Below are positions 52,321 to 61,546 of a stretch of DNA of 64,000 nt, piece after piece (positions within the stretch are counted from its first letter, which is position 1; the number at the start of each line of letters is the position of its first letter). The notes beneath the pieces are model-generated. The model did not search any database and was not told where the DNA came from. It was given only the letters and a program-made list of their open reading frames with translations. The stretch is from NCBI GenBank assembly GCA_001184205.1, contig LBMP01000002.1, positions 85,444 through 149,443 of the forward strand, given 5' to 3'. This stretch comes from Desulfocarbo indianensis (GTDB lineage Bacteria > Desulfobacterota > Desulfarculia > Desulfarculales > Desulfarculaceae). Both the position numbers and the translations under genes were made by a program.

Positions 52321-52608
52321 ATGGACCCAAGACAAGCATATGAGCAAAAAGCTCGGGCCGAATTGGACCTTTTGGGGGCCGGGCTGGACGGGCTGCAGGC
52401 CAGAGCGCCAAAAGCCAAGGCCGGGGCAGGGATCAACCAACAACAACCGATGGCCGAACTCAAGGCCAAACGAGAGGCTGCCCAAAATTATCTGGCGCGG
52501 TTGAATCGAGCCGACAAGTTCGCCTGGGGAGAACTCCAGGTTGAAGCCGATCAAGCAGTCAGTGAACTGCGATCGGCTCTGGACCAGGCCGCGTCGCACT
52601 TGAAATAG
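52321..52608 (+). CDS. coiled-coil protein, sll1863-like
   Basis: A 95-residue soluble helical protein. It has the spaced pattern ELKAKREAAQNYLARL, then ADKFAWGELQVEADQAVSELRSAL, seen in sll1863-type stress proteins (coiled coil with repeated W/E/L positions). AAGGAG lies nine bases before ATG 52321. It follows the DUF1328 gene by 17 bases. Confidence 0.7.
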   Translation: MDPRQAYEQKARAELDLLGAGLDGLQARAPKAKAGAGINQQQPMAELKAKREAAQNYLARLNRADKFAWGELQVEADQAVSELRSALDQAASHLK

Positions 52609-52638
52609 TCCGACTCGCGAGTCGGAGGAGGTGGGATC

Positions 52639-53079
52639 ATGAAAAGGACATTGGCGGTTTTGTTCGTCCTGGCCGCCCTGGGGGCCTTGGCCCTAGCGGG
52701 ATGCGGGGACAATGGGGAGAAGAAGGTCACCGCCGAGCAAGTGAAGAAAGAGTCCAAGGAAGCAGTGGACACGGCGGTTGTTTACACCAAGCAAACACAA
52801 GAGGAGTTGATGGCCAAGGCCAGGGCCCAGTACCAAGAGTTGGAGAAGGAGACTTCACAACTTATGGACAAGGCCAAGGAGAAGGCCGCCGCTGGCCAGG
52901 ACAAGGCCAAAGAGGTCTTGGCCGACCTTGAAGCCAAGCAGGCCACGGTGCGGGAGAAACTGGAGGCCGTGCAAACGTCCAGCGGCAAGGCTTGGGAAAA
53001 GGCCAAGGTCGAGCTGGAGGAGGCCATACAGAATCTGAAGGAGGCCTACCAAAAGGCCAGGGCCGAATTGGCCGGTTGA
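52639..53079 (+). CDS. coiled-coil lipoprotein
   Basis: A 146-residue lipoprotein. The signal peptide (LAVLFVLAALGALALAGC) ends in a lipobox with Cys21. The remainder is a long, highly charged coiled coil (for example EQVKKESKEAVDTAVVYTKQ, LMDKAKEKAAAGQDKAKEV). It is probably anchored to the outer membrane and spans the periplasm, like Lpp-type or LEA-type stress proteins. GGAGG lies before the ATG. Confidence 0.8.
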   Translation: MKRTLAVLFVLAALGALALAGCGDNGEKKVTAEQVKKESKEAVDTAVVYTKQTQEELMAKARAQYQELEKETSQLMDKAKEKAAAGQDKAKEVLADLEAKQATVREKLEAVQTSSGKAWEKAKVELEEAIQNLKEAYQKARAELAG

Positions 53080-53101
53080 TTCTACCGCTAGCATAGGAGG
53101 T

Positions 53102-53124
53102 GGGCGCCGCCTCTGGCGGCGCCC
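53102..53124 (+). terminator. hairpin after the coiled-coil lipoprotein gene
   Basis: A perfect 10-bp stem GGGCGCCGCC/GGCGGCGCCC with loop TCT. No T-run follows. It lies 23 bases after the stop and may end the stress operon or protect its 3' end. Confidence 0.55.
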
Positions 53125-53365
53125 GACCGCATTTGCCCGAATTGCGGATAAGGAGGGCAAGTATGAATTCGCTGTCCCAAAATCATCGCAGGGGGATGCG
53201 ACGATATGTAATCAACCCATCAACAACAACCCACGGCTGCACAGTGAACCGTGTGCAGAGTTGAGGTCGCGTCTGGATACTGGCGTTTGATTTGTTGTCA
53301 GGCATGAAAAACAGACTGTATTCCCCCTATATTTCCAAGAGGGTCATTTCTCAGAAGCGCAAACC

Positions 53366-53908
53366 ATGGCAACCGGCAACCATATAATCACACACAAGAA
53401 CCACACATGGAGCCGGTTTGGTCTTGTATTAAGCATGTTGCTTGTACTTTTTGCCCTCACGGGGTGGTTGGTTATCGGCAATTGTGAGATGTGGTTTGCC
53501 GACTACCGTCAAACAGAGCCACGTCCCGCCACCATCAAAATGGTCGCGCTAAGGATAGACAGCAATATCATGCGCGCCCAGGCCATCATGGAGAATCTCG
53601 TGTATTCCGACGGGCCCTTGGAACTGGCCAACGACGTTAAGGGCCTGGACCAGTTGGTGGAAGTTATCTACAAGGATTTCCAAGCGATGGGTGAGCAGTT
53701 TCCTGGCGACAACTCTCAATACCAAAAGGCCTTGGCCTCTTTTAGCGAATGGAAAAGCGTTAGGGATGAGGCAATCGGGCTCACCGCCGCCGGCCCCTCC
53801 CTACGGGCCAAGGAAATGGTGCGAGGCAAGAGCGCGGCCCATGTCCAGGAGATCAGAGCCGCCCTGATGGCGCTGAATCGCTTTTCTGAAAAAAGAGCGC
53901 TGGATTGA
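53366..53908 (+). CDS. four-helix-bundle sensor-like membrane protein
   Basis: A 180-residue protein with one membrane helix (FGLVLSMLLVLFALTGWLVIG, about 19-39) and a mostly helical extracytoplasmic part. Its features (TIKMVALRIDSNIMRAQAIMENLV, SEWKSVRDEAIGL) recall the ligand-binding 4HB_MCP domain. No HAMP, kinase or methyl-accepting region follows, so it cannot signal in the usual way alone. ATG 53366. No strong ribosome site is visible. Confidence 0.6.
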   Translation: MATGNHIITHKNHTWSRFGLVLSMLLVLFALTGWLVIGNCEMWFADYRQTEPRPATIKMVALRIDSNIMRAQAIMENLVYSDGPLELANDVKGLDQLVEVIYKDFQAMGEQFPGDNSQYQKALASFSEWKSVRDEAIGLTAAGPSLRAKEMVRGKSAAHVQEIRAALMALNRFSEKRALD

Positions 53909-54100
53909 TTTCTGTTGGGGGTGCCCATCCATGAAGGAAAACGGTAAATGCCTTTTCGCTTGATCAATCAGCCGTGTGTTCTGCTCAGCGTTTACCACAG
54001 CCGGCGTTGGTGGGTGTATGTGGCGCCGTGATTTACCTCAAAGAGGTGAATCATGGGATTTGCCGCATAATTCAAGACCAAAAGTATAAAGGCGGCGTTT

Positions 54101-56413
54101 ATGACGGCTGTTATTAAGTATTATGAGGGAATTGACTCGATTGCCGTAATCGGCAACTACCTGCCCCGCCAATGCGGCATCGCGACCTTCACCACGGATC
54201 TGGTTGAAGGCTTATCAGCGGAAGCCCCCGAAATCTTCTGTTGGGCGGCGGCCATGAATGATAAGCCGGAAGGATATCCATATCCTGAAAAAGTGCGCTT
54301 TGAGATCAACCAGAACAAGTTGGCCGACTATGGCATCGCATCTCAATTCATCAATATCAGCCAGACGGATATTGTCTGCTTGCAGCACGAATACGGCCTT
54401 TTCGGAGGTCCGGCCGGCAGCCACCTTTTAAAATTATTAGGTGATCTGCGCATGCCGCTGGTGACCACTTTGCACACGGTTCTGAAAGATCCCGAGCCGG
54501 AATATCACAGCGTCATGTGCAAGCTCGCCGAGCTGTCCGACAAACTGGTGGTGATGAGCCACAAGGCTGTGGGTTTCCTTAAAGACATTTATGCGGTGCC
54601 CGAGGAGAAAATAGTCTTTATCCATCACGGCATTCCGGATACGCCGTTTATTGATTCAAGTTTCAACAAAGACAAGTTCGGTGTGGAAGGCAAAAAGGTG
54701 CTGCTTACCTTCGGCTTGCTTTCCTCAAACAAGGGAATTGAAGATGTGCTTCAAGCGCTTCCGGCGGTTATAAAAAAACACCCTGACTTGGTCTATATTA
54801 TTCTGGGCGCAACCCATCCTCATGTATTGAAGAGGCAGGGGGATGCATACCGTATCATGCTGCAACAGCTCGTGCGCCAACTGAATATCGGCGAGCATGT
54901 CATTTTTCAAAACCGCTTTGTCGAGTTGAGAGAGTTGTGCGAGTTTCTCGGCATCGCCGACATCTACGTAACCCCTTATCGCGATGAAGCGCAGATTACC
55001 TCCGGCACCCTTGCCTATGCCATGGGCACAGGCAAAGCCATCATTTCGACACCTTATTGGTACGCCACGGAAATGCTTGCCCAAGATCGAGGCCGGCTCG
55101 TACCTTTTCGCGATCCGGATGCCATGGCAAAACAAATTACCGCACTTTTGGACAATGACGGCGAACGCAACGCCATGCGCAAGAAAGCCTATAAGTTCAG
55201 CCGTAAAGCGGTTTGGAAGGAAGTATCCCGAAAATATTTGCAGGTTTTTAGTGAAGTGCGGCAAAACCGCACCCTGAACCCGCGTCCCCGCCATTCCTAT
55301 ATTGAAAGCATCAAGGCCATCACGAATTTCGATCTACCGGAGATCAAACTCGATCACCTGAAAACCTTAACCGATGATACCGGCATCATACAACATGCCA
55401 ACTTCACCATTCCCAATCGCACCCATGGGTACTGCACCGATGACAATGCCAGAGCGCTGCTGGTTGCCGCCATGGGTCAAAGATATATGCCCACGAGCGG
55501 CTTGGGATTCGATTATCTCAGCGGTCATTATCTCGGGTTTCTTCAGTATGCCTTTAACGAGGAGACCGGACGCTTTCGCAATTTCATGACTTATTCGCGG
55601 CAGTGGATGGAGGAGATCGGGTCCGAGGATTCGCATGGCCGAGCGCTTTGGTGCCTTGGAAAAGCGGTGGTGTTTTTTGATGATCCCGGGCACCTCGCAA
55701 TGAGCACAACCCTTTTCAAAAAGGCATTGAGAGCTGTGGATAATTTTCGATCGCCTCGCGCCATCGCTTTTTGTCTGGTGGGTATTAATGCCTACCTGCA
55801 TGAATTTTCCGGCGACAGAGAGGTTAGCAAGATGCGGGATCTACTTGCCGGCCGGCTTTTCAATCAGTTTAAAAAGAATGAAACGAGCGATTGGCCCTGG
55901 CTCGAGAACGCTTTGAACTATGCTAACGGAAAATTGCCCCATGCCCTGCTGCTGTCCGGCCACGGCATGCAACGCAGCGATATGATCGAAATGGGGCTCG
56001 ACTCCCTCAAGTGGCTGCTTGGCATGCAAACCGAAGACAACCACTTCGTACCCATCGGCAGCAACGGTTGGTATGAAAAAAGCGGAACCAAGGCACGGTT
56101 CGACCAACAGCCCGTCGAAGCCCAAGCCATGGTTGGAGCCTGTGTCGAGGCTTTCAATATTACCCGTGACCACGCATGGTTTGAGAATGCGGTAATGTGC
56201 CTTAATTGGTATCTTGGGCACAACGACCTGAACATGCCGCTCTATGATCCCAAGACCGGCGGCTGCCGGGACGGGTTGATGGCCGACGGCATCAACCAGA
56301 ATCAAGGCGCCGAATCGACCCTTGCCTGGCTGCTCTCGCTGCTCACCATGCAAAAGCTATATGCCGATGAGATTTTAACGCAGTCATCGTCCCAAGCTGC
56401 CGGTTCGGCTTAA
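54101..56413 (+). CDS. glycosyltransferase family 4 with C-terminal helical toroid
   Basis: A 770-residue protein. The N-terminal ~400 residues are a GT-B glycosyltransferase: LPRQCGIATFTTDLVEGL, HHGIPD and the nucleotide-sugar region IADIYVTPYRDEAQITSGTLAYAMG. The rest is rich in Trp, His and Gly (DDNARALL, WPWLENALNYANGKLPHALL) and resembles the alpha/alpha toroid of mannan-related enzymes. It opens the GT-GT-GH130-GH130 operon. It starts at ATG 54101; the ribosome site is weak. Confidence 0.85.
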   Translation: MTAVIKYYEGIDSIAVIGNYLPRQCGIATFTTDLVEGLSAEAPEIFCWAAAMNDKPEGYPYPEKVRFEINQNKLADYGIASQFINISQTDIVCLQHEYGLFGGPAGSHLLKLLGDLRMPLVTTLHTVLKDPEPEYHSVMCKLAELSDKLVVMSHKAVGFLKDIYAVPEEKIVFIHHGIPDTPFIDSSFNKDKFGVEGKKVLLTFGLLSSNKGIEDVLQALPAVIKKHPDLVYIILGATHPHVLKRQGDAYRIMLQQLVRQLNIGEHVIFQNRFVELRELCEFLGIADIYVTPYRDEAQITSGTLAYAMGTGKAIISTPYWYATEMLAQDRGRLVPFRDPDAMAKQITALLDNDGERNAMRKKAYKFSRKAVWKEVSRKYLQVFSEVRQNRTLNPRPRHSYIESIKAITNFDLPEIKLDHLKTLTDDTGIIQHANFTIPNRTHGYCTDDNARALLVAAMGQRYMPTSGLGFDYLSGHYLGFLQYAFNEETGRFRNFMTYSRQWMEEIGSEDSHGRALWCLGKAVVFFDDPGHLAMSTTLFKKALRAVDNFRSPRAIAFCLVGINAYLHEFSGDREVSKMRDLLAGRLFNQFKKNETSDWPWLENALNYANGKLPHALLLSGHGMQRSDMIEMGLDSLKWLLGMQTEDNHFVPIGSNGWYEKSGTKARFDQQPVEAQAMVGACVEAFNITRDHAWFENAVMCLNWYLGHNDLNMPLYDPKTGGCRDGLMADGINQNQGAESTLAWLLSLLTMQKLYADEILTQSSSQAAGSA

Positions 56414-56423
56414 AGGATTGCCC

Positions 56424-57443
56424 ATGCGCATTGCCATGCTTTCGTCCATCGCCTGGCGCACGCCACCACGGCATTATGGGCCTTGGGAAAACGTGGCCTC
56501 TCTTTTAACAGAGGGGTTGGTGTCGTGCGGTGTGGATGTAACCTTGTTTGCAACCGCGGATTCGCAAACCAGCGGTACCCTGCATGCGATTTGTCCGACG
56601 GGCTATGAGGAAGATTCTTCCTTGATACCAAAAGTATGGGAGTGCCTTCACATTTCAGAACTCTTCGACCATGCCGGCGAGTTTGACATTATCCACAACA
56701 ATTTTGATTTTCTGCCCCTGACCTATACCGGCCTGACCACCACACCGGTGGTGACCACCATTCACGGTTTCTCATCGCCCGGGATTCTTCCCGTATATAA
56801 GAAATACAACAATAAAGTCTTCTATGTTTCCATCAGCGATGCCGACCGGTCGCCGGACCTGGATTATATTAAAACCATCCATCATGGCCTTGATATCCAG
56901 CAGTTTGATTTTCAGCCTGACCCGGATGATTACTTGCTCTTCTTCGGGCGCATTCACCATGACAAGGGTGCCCGGCAAGCCATTGAAATCGCCAGGGCCT
57001 GCAAGAAGAAGTTGATTTTGGCCGGCATCATCCAGGACCGGGCTTACTATGACCAATATGTAGCCCCTCACCTTGACAACGGCCAGGTGGTTTATGTGGG
57101 CAGCGTCGGACCAGTTGAGCGCAACCGGATGCTGGGCAACGCCTGTGCGCTATTGCACCCAATACAGTTTGACGAGCCTTTCGGCCTGTCGGTTATCGAA
57201 TCCATGGCCTGCGGCACGCCCGTGGTCGCCTTTGATCGCGGCAGCATGCCTGAACTCATCGAAAACGGTAAAAGTGGCTTTTTGGTCGAAAACCTGGACC
57301 AAGCCATTGAGGCGGTTGCCCGTATCAATGAGATTGACCGCGCATATTGCCGCCGCCATGTTGAACGGCATTTCACCGCCGGGCGCATGATCAAGGAATA
57401 TATACAAGTATATGAAACGATTCTTGGCTCTGAGATACTTTAG
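56424..57443 (+). CDS. glycosyltransferase family 4
   Basis: A 339-residue GT4 enzyme: MRIAMLSSIAWRTPPRHYGPW at the N-terminus, then FFGRIHHDKGARQAIEIA, and the nucleotide-sugar motif PFGLSVIESMACGTPVVAF. The signature EPFGLSVIE has the EX7E-type glutamates. The start is ATG 56424 with AAGGA six bases upstream. It follows the first glycosyltransferase by 10 bases. Confidence 0.92.
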   Translation: MRIAMLSSIAWRTPPRHYGPWENVASLLTEGLVSCGVDVTLFATADSQTSGTLHAICPTGYEEDSSLIPKVWECLHISELFDHAGEFDIIHNNFDFLPLTYTGLTTTPVVTTIHGFSSPGILPVYKKYNNKVFYVSISDADRSPDLDYIKTIHHGLDIQQFDFQPDPDDYLLFFGRIHHDKGARQAIEIARACKKKLILAGIIQDRAYYDQYVAPHLDNGQVVYVGSVGPVERNRMLGNACALLHPIQFDEPFGLSVIESMACGTPVVAFDRGSMPELIENGKSGFLVENLDQAIEAVARINEIDRAYCRRHVERHFTAGRMIKEYIQVYETILGSEIL

Positions 57444-57510
57444 AATGGCCTCGAAAAATTCGGAAAAAGACAGCAGCCGGAATGGGCGCAAAAGGTTTTA
57501 AAAAACCGTT

Positions 57511-58452
57511 ATGAAATCTCACAATCCAATAATCGCGCGTTTTAATAAAAACCCTATACTGACAAGAAATGATGTGCCGTATCCGGTGGCTACGGTTCAC
57601 AATGCGGGGGTTGTGAAGCACAACGATCGTTACATCATGCTCTTCAGGTCGCATCTGCTAAACGGGCGCTCCATCATCGGCAGGGCGGACAGCGAGGATG
57701 GTTTTTCATTTGCGGTTCATCCCAAACCTTTTCTTATACCTTCAACAGACACGGTTTTTGCCGAGTATGAAGAGTTCGGAGTCGAAGACCTTAGGATTTG
57801 CCCTGTAGAGGGAGATTACCTGCTGACCTATAGCGCCTATTCCCGTCACGGCGTGCGGATCGCCCTGGCGCGCACCAGGGATTTTGAAAAAGTGGAGCGC
57901 GTCGCGCTGATCACTCAGGCCGATCTCCGCAACGTAGTTGTTTTTCCTGAAAAATTTGGCGGCCGCTATGTGCGTTTGGACCGGCCGCATTCCGAAATAT
58001 CGCCCTGGTCGATCTGGATTTCATATTCCCCCGACCTAGTCCACTGGGGGGATTCCCGGGTGATTATGAAGCCGGTTGCCTATCATTGGGATGAAATGAA
58101 AATCGGGCCCGGCGCGCCGCCATTTAAAACCGATAAGGGCTGGCTTCATCTTTACCATGGCGCCTTTAAGACCATGGCTGGAGCGGTATATCGGCTCGGA
58201 GCGGCCCTGCATGACCTTGATGATCCGGCAAACATTATCGGCGTTTCCGACCAATGGATATTGCAGCCCGAGGATCCTTGGGAGGTAAATGGTTACGTGC
58301 CCAATGTTGTATTCACCTGCGGCGCCGTTCCCGAAGACGACGGCACCGTAAAAATATACTGGGGCGGCTCGGATACGGTAATGTGCGTCGGCACGGCCGT
58401 CATTGATGACTTGGTGTCACTCTGCCTCTCCGTTGCCCGGCCGCCTATGTAG
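57511..58452 (+). CDS. GH130 glycoside phosphorylase (mannosyl type)
   Basis: A 313-residue five-bladed beta-propeller enzyme. FGVEDLRICP near residue 90 carries the catalytic Asp, and KIGPGAPPF with the YHG-type WLHLYHGA binds phosphate and sugar. GH130 enzymes reversibly phosphorolyse beta-mannosides to mannose-1-phosphate. Length matches the short (GH130_1/2) forms. It is the third gene of the operon. Confidence 0.88.
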   Translation: MKSHNPIIARFNKNPILTRNDVPYPVATVHNAGVVKHNDRYIMLFRSHLLNGRSIIGRADSEDGFSFAVHPKPFLIPSTDTVFAEYEEFGVEDLRICPVEGDYLLTYSAYSRHGVRIALARTRDFEKVERVALITQADLRNVVVFPEKFGGRYVRLDRPHSEISPWSIWISYSPDLVHWGDSRVIMKPVAYHWDEMKIGPGAPPFKTDKGWLHLYHGAFKTMAGAVYRLGAALHDLDDPANIIGVSDQWILQPEDPWEVNGYVPNVVFTCGAVPEDDGTVKIYWGGSDTVMCVGTAVIDDLVSLCLSVARPPM

Positions 58453-58581
58453 ATGCTCATGGCCGGATAATCGCATACCGGGAAATCAATTTCCAGGTTA
58501 GGCGGAAATTGATTTCTAACAGGATGAAAAAACAGACGATGCAGCGTGTTAATAATCAATCGACACCAAGGACAAAATAAT

Positions 58582-60060
58582 ATGGCCGCAAAAAAGTATC
58601 CAGAGCTAAAAGTAAAAAGGAAAAAGAAAAAAATTTCGGGAGACGCTTCACGCGTAATAACCCGCTCTAATATTCCCAGTAACACGCAGCGCATAACCAA
58701 AATCATTGGGCGCATAGCAGACCTGCCCGACACGGCGGCCGAAGATCTTCTCACCCAGATAATGCTCGATTTTTCCGAGCGCCACAAAGACATCGGGCGC
58801 GTTTTTGAAAATCATCTTAATGAGGTGAGAGACTATGTCCCTCTGGATGCCGTGCTAAGCGAGACGAAAATGGCTCTCATCGGGGCCTATTTCACGATGG
58901 AGTACTCCATTGAGTCGACTGCCCTTTTTAACCCTTCCATCGTCCTTCACCCTGACCAGAGCGATCTGGAAAAAGGCAGCTTGCGCTTTATCATGAGCTT
59001 GCGGGCAATCGGCGAAGGTCATATTTCCTCCATTGTTTTCCGCAGCGGCATCCTTTGCCGGGATAATACGTTTATCTTCGACCCGGTCAGCGATTATGTC
59101 GAAAAGGCGGACATCCACTTGGACCAGGTTTACGACCGGCATCTCTTCCATCTGAAGCTCAACGAGATGGATGCCTGCGATGAGGTGACAACTCATCTTC
59201 TGGGTCAGCTGCCAGCAAAATTCACCTATTATGAACTAAAAGAAAAAATTGAAGCGCTTCGTTCAAAAACCGTTTTTCCCCAGCAGCGCCAGAACAGAAC
59301 CTTCGAGACCATATTCTGGCTTGCCAACTCCAATTATGAGGTTAATTTCCGGCCCGATCACCGAATATCCGAACGGGTTATCTTTCCTGTTTCGAAAAAC
59401 GAAATCAAAGGAATTGAAGACGCCCGGTTCGTACAATTTTTTGATAACAACGGGGAGGTCACCTATTATGCAACCTATACGGCATATAACGGTTTCGCAA
59501 TCCTCCCGCAATTGATTGAAACAAAGGATTTTGTCAAATTTAAGGTTATTACGCTCAACGGCAAAGCAGTAAAAAACAAGGGCATGGCTCTTTTCCCGCG
59601 AAAAATCGGCGAGCGTTATGCCATGCTCTCGCGCCAGGACGGCGAAAATAACCACATCATGTTCTCGGACAATATCCATTTCTGGCAAGAGTCCCAAATC
59701 ATCCAGGAACCTAAATATCCTTGGGAATTCATCCAGATCGGCAACTGCGGATCACCCCTTGAAGCCGATGAAGGCTGGATTGTGCTCACACACGGCGTCG
59801 GGCCCATGCGTCAATATTGCATCGGCGCCATGCTGCTTGATCTTGAAAATCCGGCAAAAGTCATTGCCCGCCTTGAAGAGCCGTTGCTTGCACCGCTTGA
59901 GGAAGAGCGCGAGGGGTATGTCCCCAATGTCGTTTATACCTGCGGTGCGATCTTTCATAACAGCGACCTGGTCATTCCCTATGGCATGTCTGATATCAAT
60001 TCCGGTATCGCAACCGTTGCTGTCAAGGATTTGCTTAACCATATGCGCGCAGTGGTTTAG
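58582..60060 (+). CDS. GH130 glycoside phosphorylase, long form
   Basis: A 492-residue GH130 relative with a Lys-rich N-terminus of about 25 residues and an extra helical segment of about 180 residues before the propeller. GIEDARFVQFF carries the catalytic Asp, QIGNCGSPL stands where the short enzyme has KIGPGAPP, and GWIVLTHGVG matches the phosphate motif. ATG 58582 with AAGGA nine bases upstream. It may act on a different linkage from its neighbour. Confidence 0.85.
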   Translation: MAAKKYPELKVKRKKKKISGDASRVITRSNIPSNTQRITKIIGRIADLPDTAAEDLLTQIMLDFSERHKDIGRVFENHLNEVRDYVPLDAVLSETKMALIGAYFTMEYSIESTALFNPSIVLHPDQSDLEKGSLRFIMSLRAIGEGHISSIVFRSGILCRDNTFIFDPVSDYVEKADIHLDQVYDRHLFHLKLNEMDACDEVTTHLLGQLPAKFTYYELKEKIEALRSKTVFPQQRQNRTFETIFWLANSNYEVNFRPDHRISERVIFPVSKNEIKGIEDARFVQFFDNNGEVTYYATYTAYNGFAILPQLIETKDFVKFKVITLNGKAVKNKGMALFPRKIGERYAMLSRQDGENNHIMFSDNIHFWQESQIIQEPKYPWEFIQIGNCGSPLEADEGWIVLTHGVGPMRQYCIGAMLLDLENPAKVIARLEEPLLAPLEEEREGYVPNVVYTCGAIFHNSDLVIPYGMSDINSGIATVAVKDLLNHMRAVV

Positions 60061-60147
60061 TGATCTTCAGATTCGGATACCCTGGATGGGTTAGTTTGTT
60101 ATTTATCTTGTCATAGACTCTGCATAAGGAGGTCAAAATGGCTGCTA

Positions 60148-60333
60148 TTGACAGAGAGAACATCAGAGGCGCGCATTTTGATGCTGGAAGCTCGTTCATC
60201 ATGGCGTGAGCCGCGAATACATCACCGATTGATGCGTTCAACCAGTTTTGAGGAAGATGAACTCATTCTAGAAGATGATGTTGTGGGCAACGAAAAGGTG
60301 CACTTCTGCGACCGCTGCAGGAAGCAACTTTAG
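60148..60333 (+). CDS. possible small protein, frame uncertain
   Basis: A 61-residue frame with TTG start ends FEEDELILEDDVVGN and CDRCRKQL, a plausible metal-binding tail. A strong ribosome site, AAGGAGG, precedes ATG 60138 in a different frame, which stops after 23 codons. One base of frameshift would join ATG 60138 to this frame. It is either a damaged gene or not translated. Confidence 0.3.
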   Translation: MTERTSEARILMLEARSSWREPRIHHRLMRSTSFEEDELILEDDVVGNEKVHFCDRCRKQL

Positions 60334-60353
60334 CTGTCACATCAACAACAAAA

Positions 60354-60384
60354 CGCCTTCGACCGGCTCGGTCAGGGGTTTTTC
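60354..60384 (+). terminator. terminator of the glycan operon
   Basis: A GACC/GGTC-centred hairpin with imperfect outer pairs, followed by TTTTT. It closes the plus-strand right arm before the convergent 60436-60882 gene. Confidence 0.6.
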
Positions 60385-60435
60385 TACTTTGTACCACCAA
60401 TGAGATCGGATGCCGAAGGCTCGCCACAAGCCTAC

Positions 60436-60882
60436 TCAGTCTTCAGGTTCCCTCACCAACGCCTCGTTATACGGGAACCCCTCCACAATCCACTCCGCCA
60501 GGATGCGCTTTCGGACCTCGGAGCTATCGTCCCGGACATCCTCGGTATATCTGAACCATTCCTCTACGGGGACAGAGACGCGGGTCCGGGTGTCCATCCG
60601 CTTGTTGCCGTACTTGTCCTCCATCTCGCCATTGTAGGTGAAGATCACGGTGTGGAGGGCGCGCAGGTCCGGATTTTCTTCGACCACCTTCATGGCGGCC
60701 ACCAGGTGCCGGGCTATCTGCCAGGACAAGATGTAGGTGGAATCGTAATCGTTAAGGTGCTTTTCGACGTAGGCTACGTCATCGTAAACCTTGAAGTCAT
60801 CCTGACTTACGTTCTCGCCCCCTGCGTGCAAGATCAGCCCCGCCAGCAGTAAGATTATCCCGATGCCTATGGCATATCGCAT
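60436..60882 (-). CDS. uncharacterised membrane-anchored protein, 148 aa
   Basis: A 148-residue protein with one N-terminal membrane helix (YAIGIGIILLLAGLILHAGG) and a soluble domain (DDFKVYDDVAYVEKHLND; VIFTYNGEMEDKYGN). Family unknown. The start at ATG 60882 (MRYAIG) is more natural than 60894. It lies divergently from the xre-type gene in the right end of the island. Confidence 0.6.
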   Translation of the reverse strand: MRYAIGIGIILLLAGLILHAGGENVSQDDFKVYDDVAYVEKHLNDYDSTYILSWQIARHLVAAMKVVEENPDLRALHTVIFTYNGEMEDKYGNKRMDTRTRVSVPVEEWFRYTEDVRDDSSEVRKRILAEWIVEGFPYNEALVREPED

Positions 60883-60928
60883 ATAACCATCCACCTTTCT
60901 GGATACCTATGCTTCCTCTTTTTGTTGC

Positions 60929-60963
60929 TATAATGAGTAGTAAAGTACCTGTTTGCAAGCAAA
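60929..60963. promoter_or_regulatory. promoter-operator region of the xre-type gene
   Basis: TATAAT (60929-60934) is followed by the palindrome TTTGC-AA-GCAAA (60952-60963), a likely operator for the adjacent XRE regulator. No -35 stands out. Confidence 0.35.
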
Positions 60964-61031
60964 AAATAAGCACTGTAGCTGGTTCTGGGAGACGGACATG
61001 GGAATTATAGTTCCTCATAAAAGGAACCATC

Positions 61032-61361
61032 ATGTCAGGAATGGCGGGCCGACTGGGCCACAACATACGCGCCCTGCGCGATTCCCTTGGCTTGACCCAA
61101 GAGCAGCTAGCCGAAGGTGCCGATATCTCCCTCAAGCACTTGGGCGAGATAGAACGAGGACGCGGCAACCCTACCCTGGTCACGCTCACGGCCTTGGCCA
61201 AGGCCCTCCATGTTACGCTGGCCGAACTCATGAGTCTTGGCGATGAGCGGCAACCGCTGGACACTTCCGCGATAGAGATTCGTGCTCTGGTTGAAAAACA
61301 GGACAAGGCAACTCGGCTGCGCATGCTCAGGGTGCTCAAAGCCATGCTTGCCGAGGAGTGA
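61032..61361 (+). CDS. XRE-family transcriptional regulator
   Basis: A 109-residue protein with a Cro/C1-type helix-turn-helix (LGHNIRALRDSLGLTQEQLA, then ISLKHLGEIERGRGNPTLVTL) and a helical C-terminal extension. Such proteins often repress mobile-element genes. AAAGGA lies six bases before ATG 61032. It is the last gene before the right attachment site. Confidence 0.9.
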   Translation: MSGMAGRLGHNIRALRDSLGLTQEQLAEGADISLKHLGEIERGRGNPTLVTLTALAKALHVTLAELMSLGDERQPLDTSAIEIRALVEKQDKATRLRMLRVLKAMLAEE

Positions 61362-61546
61362 GCCGGGCCGGGCCGAAAGCGGCCCCGTGCGCGCGTGAAG
61401 CCCGGCCCCAGCAGGAGTGTGCCCGTTTTTGTGCCCGGACCGGGAAAGACCAGCCCCGAGGAGCCCGTGCCAGCCAAGGGCGTAAAGAGGCGGAAAAACA
61501 AATAAAGGCAGGCCGTTAAGAGGTTTAAAGCAGAAGCGGCCCGTGT

